A DNA stretch of 5,846 bases from the NCBI GenBank assembly GCA_003519485.1, contig DOWQ01000453.1:982-6827 (forward strand). The letters are read 5' to 3'. The stretch is from Streptomyces sp. (GTDB taxonomy: Bacteria > Actinomycetota > Actinomycetes > Streptomycetales > Streptomycetaceae). This document shows, one piece after another, positions 5,687 to 5,846 of this stretch. The notes under the pieces are model-generated. The model did no database searches. It saw only the letters and a list, made by a program, of their open reading frames with translations, and was not told the origin of the DNA. The translations under genes were made by a program, and so were the position numbers. Position 1 is the stretch's first letter, and every line of letters begins with the position of its first letter.

Positions 5687-5715
5687 TTGGATACCGGGCT
5701 CGTGGGTGCTTCAAT
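5687..5715 (+). promoter_or_regulatory. Possible divergent promoter on the plus strand
   Basis: TTGGAT (5687-5692), a 17-bp spacer and TTCAAT (5710-5715) form a moderate promoter candidate pointing right. Its expected start (about 5722) falls inside operator O2, mirroring the leftward promoter and O1. The hexamers alone are only fair; the symmetry is the main support. Confidence 0.35.
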
Positions 5716-5719
5716 CTGT

Positions 5720-5731
5720 GAAATCGATTTC
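5720..5731. promoter_or_regulatory. Operator O2, second copy of GAAATCGATTTC
   Basis: Identical to O1, centred 111 bp from it. With two sites the same regulator could repress divergent promoters separately or loop the DNA between them. No LacI-family gene is visible in the window, so the regulator must lie elsewhere, possibly just beyond the right edge. Confidence 0.8.
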
Positions 5732-5762
5732 TCAATTGCTGGGGACCTACCCCTCAGGGCAT

Positions 5763-5846
5763 GGCCTGGCGGACCAGCGGGACTTCGGCACCCGGCTCGC
5801 CCACCTCGTCGCCGACTCCATGAAGGTCGAGGTCGAGGTCGAGGTC
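5763..5846 (+). CDS. Unidentified partial reading frame at right edge
   Basis: The plus-strand frame reads GLADQRDFGTRLAHLVADSM and then KVEVEVEVEV up to the edge. Every codon from 5763 on ends in G or C and second positions are AT-rich, the usual signature of coding DNA here. Upstream of 5763 the frame stays open to GTG 5718 and TTG 5736, but codon use loses this bias and neither start has a ribosome binding site; the in-frame ATG at 5820 has none either. It could be a divergent gene with an unusual start, a 5'-truncated remnant, or chance: the opposite strand is also open over 5754-5846, with weaker bias. I do not recognise the sequence. Confidence 0.3.
5825..5846. repeat. GGTCGA hexamer repeat at the window edge
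   Basis: Three full copies of GGTCGA plus GGTC run to the last base, so the true length is unknown. In the plus frame it encodes alternating Val-Glu. It may be a slippage-prone coding repeat or an assembly boundary. Confidence 0.7.

Noticed and set aside
5761..5823. Plus-strand ATG at 5761 as start of a divergent gene
   Set aside because: It stops after 20 codons and has no ribosome binding site.
5754..5846. Minus-strand frame at the right edge as the C-terminus of an upstream gene
   Set aside because: The translation (DLDLDLDL then GVGDEVGEPGAEVPLVRQAMP) has weaker third-position bias than the opposite frame and no recognisable motif; not excluded, but not supported.
1..5846. CRISPR array, tRNA/rRNA genes, insertion sequence or defence system
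   Set aside because: No long repeat-spacer structure, tRNA-like cloverleaf, transposase or terminal inverted repeats were seen. The only repeat array (2391-2457) has 11-bp units and 7-8 bp spacers, far too short for CRISPR.

Overview
The window is very GC-rich. Its coding frames have G or C at nearly every third codon position, strong AGGAGG-type ribosome binding sites and some GTG starts. This is typical of a high-GC actinomycete, most likely Streptomyces or a close relative; the genus is inferred from composition and protein style only. All well-supported genes lie on the minus strand, so the window reads biologically from right to left.

Right part (about 5850 down to 1349) is a sugar-uptake operon. 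It starts at a control region (5597-5735) with two identical perfect 12-bp palindromes, GAAATCGATTTC, centred 111 bp apart. Each overlaps the expected start point of one of two divergent promoter candidates, the layout expected for LacI/GalR-family repression. The leftward promoter (TTGACG, 18 bp, TACGCT) drives, in order: a RbsD/FucU-family sugar mutarotase (GTG start), a double-domain RbsA-type ATPase, a BPD_transp_2 (RbsC-type) permease and a lipoprotein sugar-binding protein (RbsB-type). This is the D-A-C-B order of the E. coli rbs operon, but the first gene looks like FucU rather than RbsD, so the imported sugar may be L-fucose or a related sugar rather than ribose. The binding protein would capture the sugar outside the membrane, the permease and ATPase would import it, and the mutarotase would speed anomer exchange in the cytoplasm. 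No kinase, isomerase, dehydrogenase or LacI-type regulator gene lies in the window.

The 192-bp gap between permease and binding-protein genes is the least ordinary part. It holds a GC hairpin directly after the permease stop and then four direct copies of an 11-mer (GCCGTNNTGCC) spaced 19, 18 and 19 bp apart. A further exact copy covers the last permease codons. The transporter operon appears to end at a 9-bp-stem hairpin just after the binding-protein stop.

Left part (1348 to 1) is unrelated to sugar uptake. A 300-bp gap with short tandem repeats and a possible promoter precedes a two-transmembrane protein with a YcxB-like C-terminal domain, whose stop codon sits in the loop of a terminator-like hairpin. 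After about 170 bp comes the start of an N-formylglutamate amidohydrolase gene that runs off the left edge.

At the far right edge, downstream of the second operator, a short plus-strand frame with coding-like composition runs into a GGTCGA hexamer repeat at the edge; its identity and start are unresolved. Overall this is mainly a conventional transporter locus. I did not find a clearly new system; the repeat array and the symmetric operator region are the best leads.
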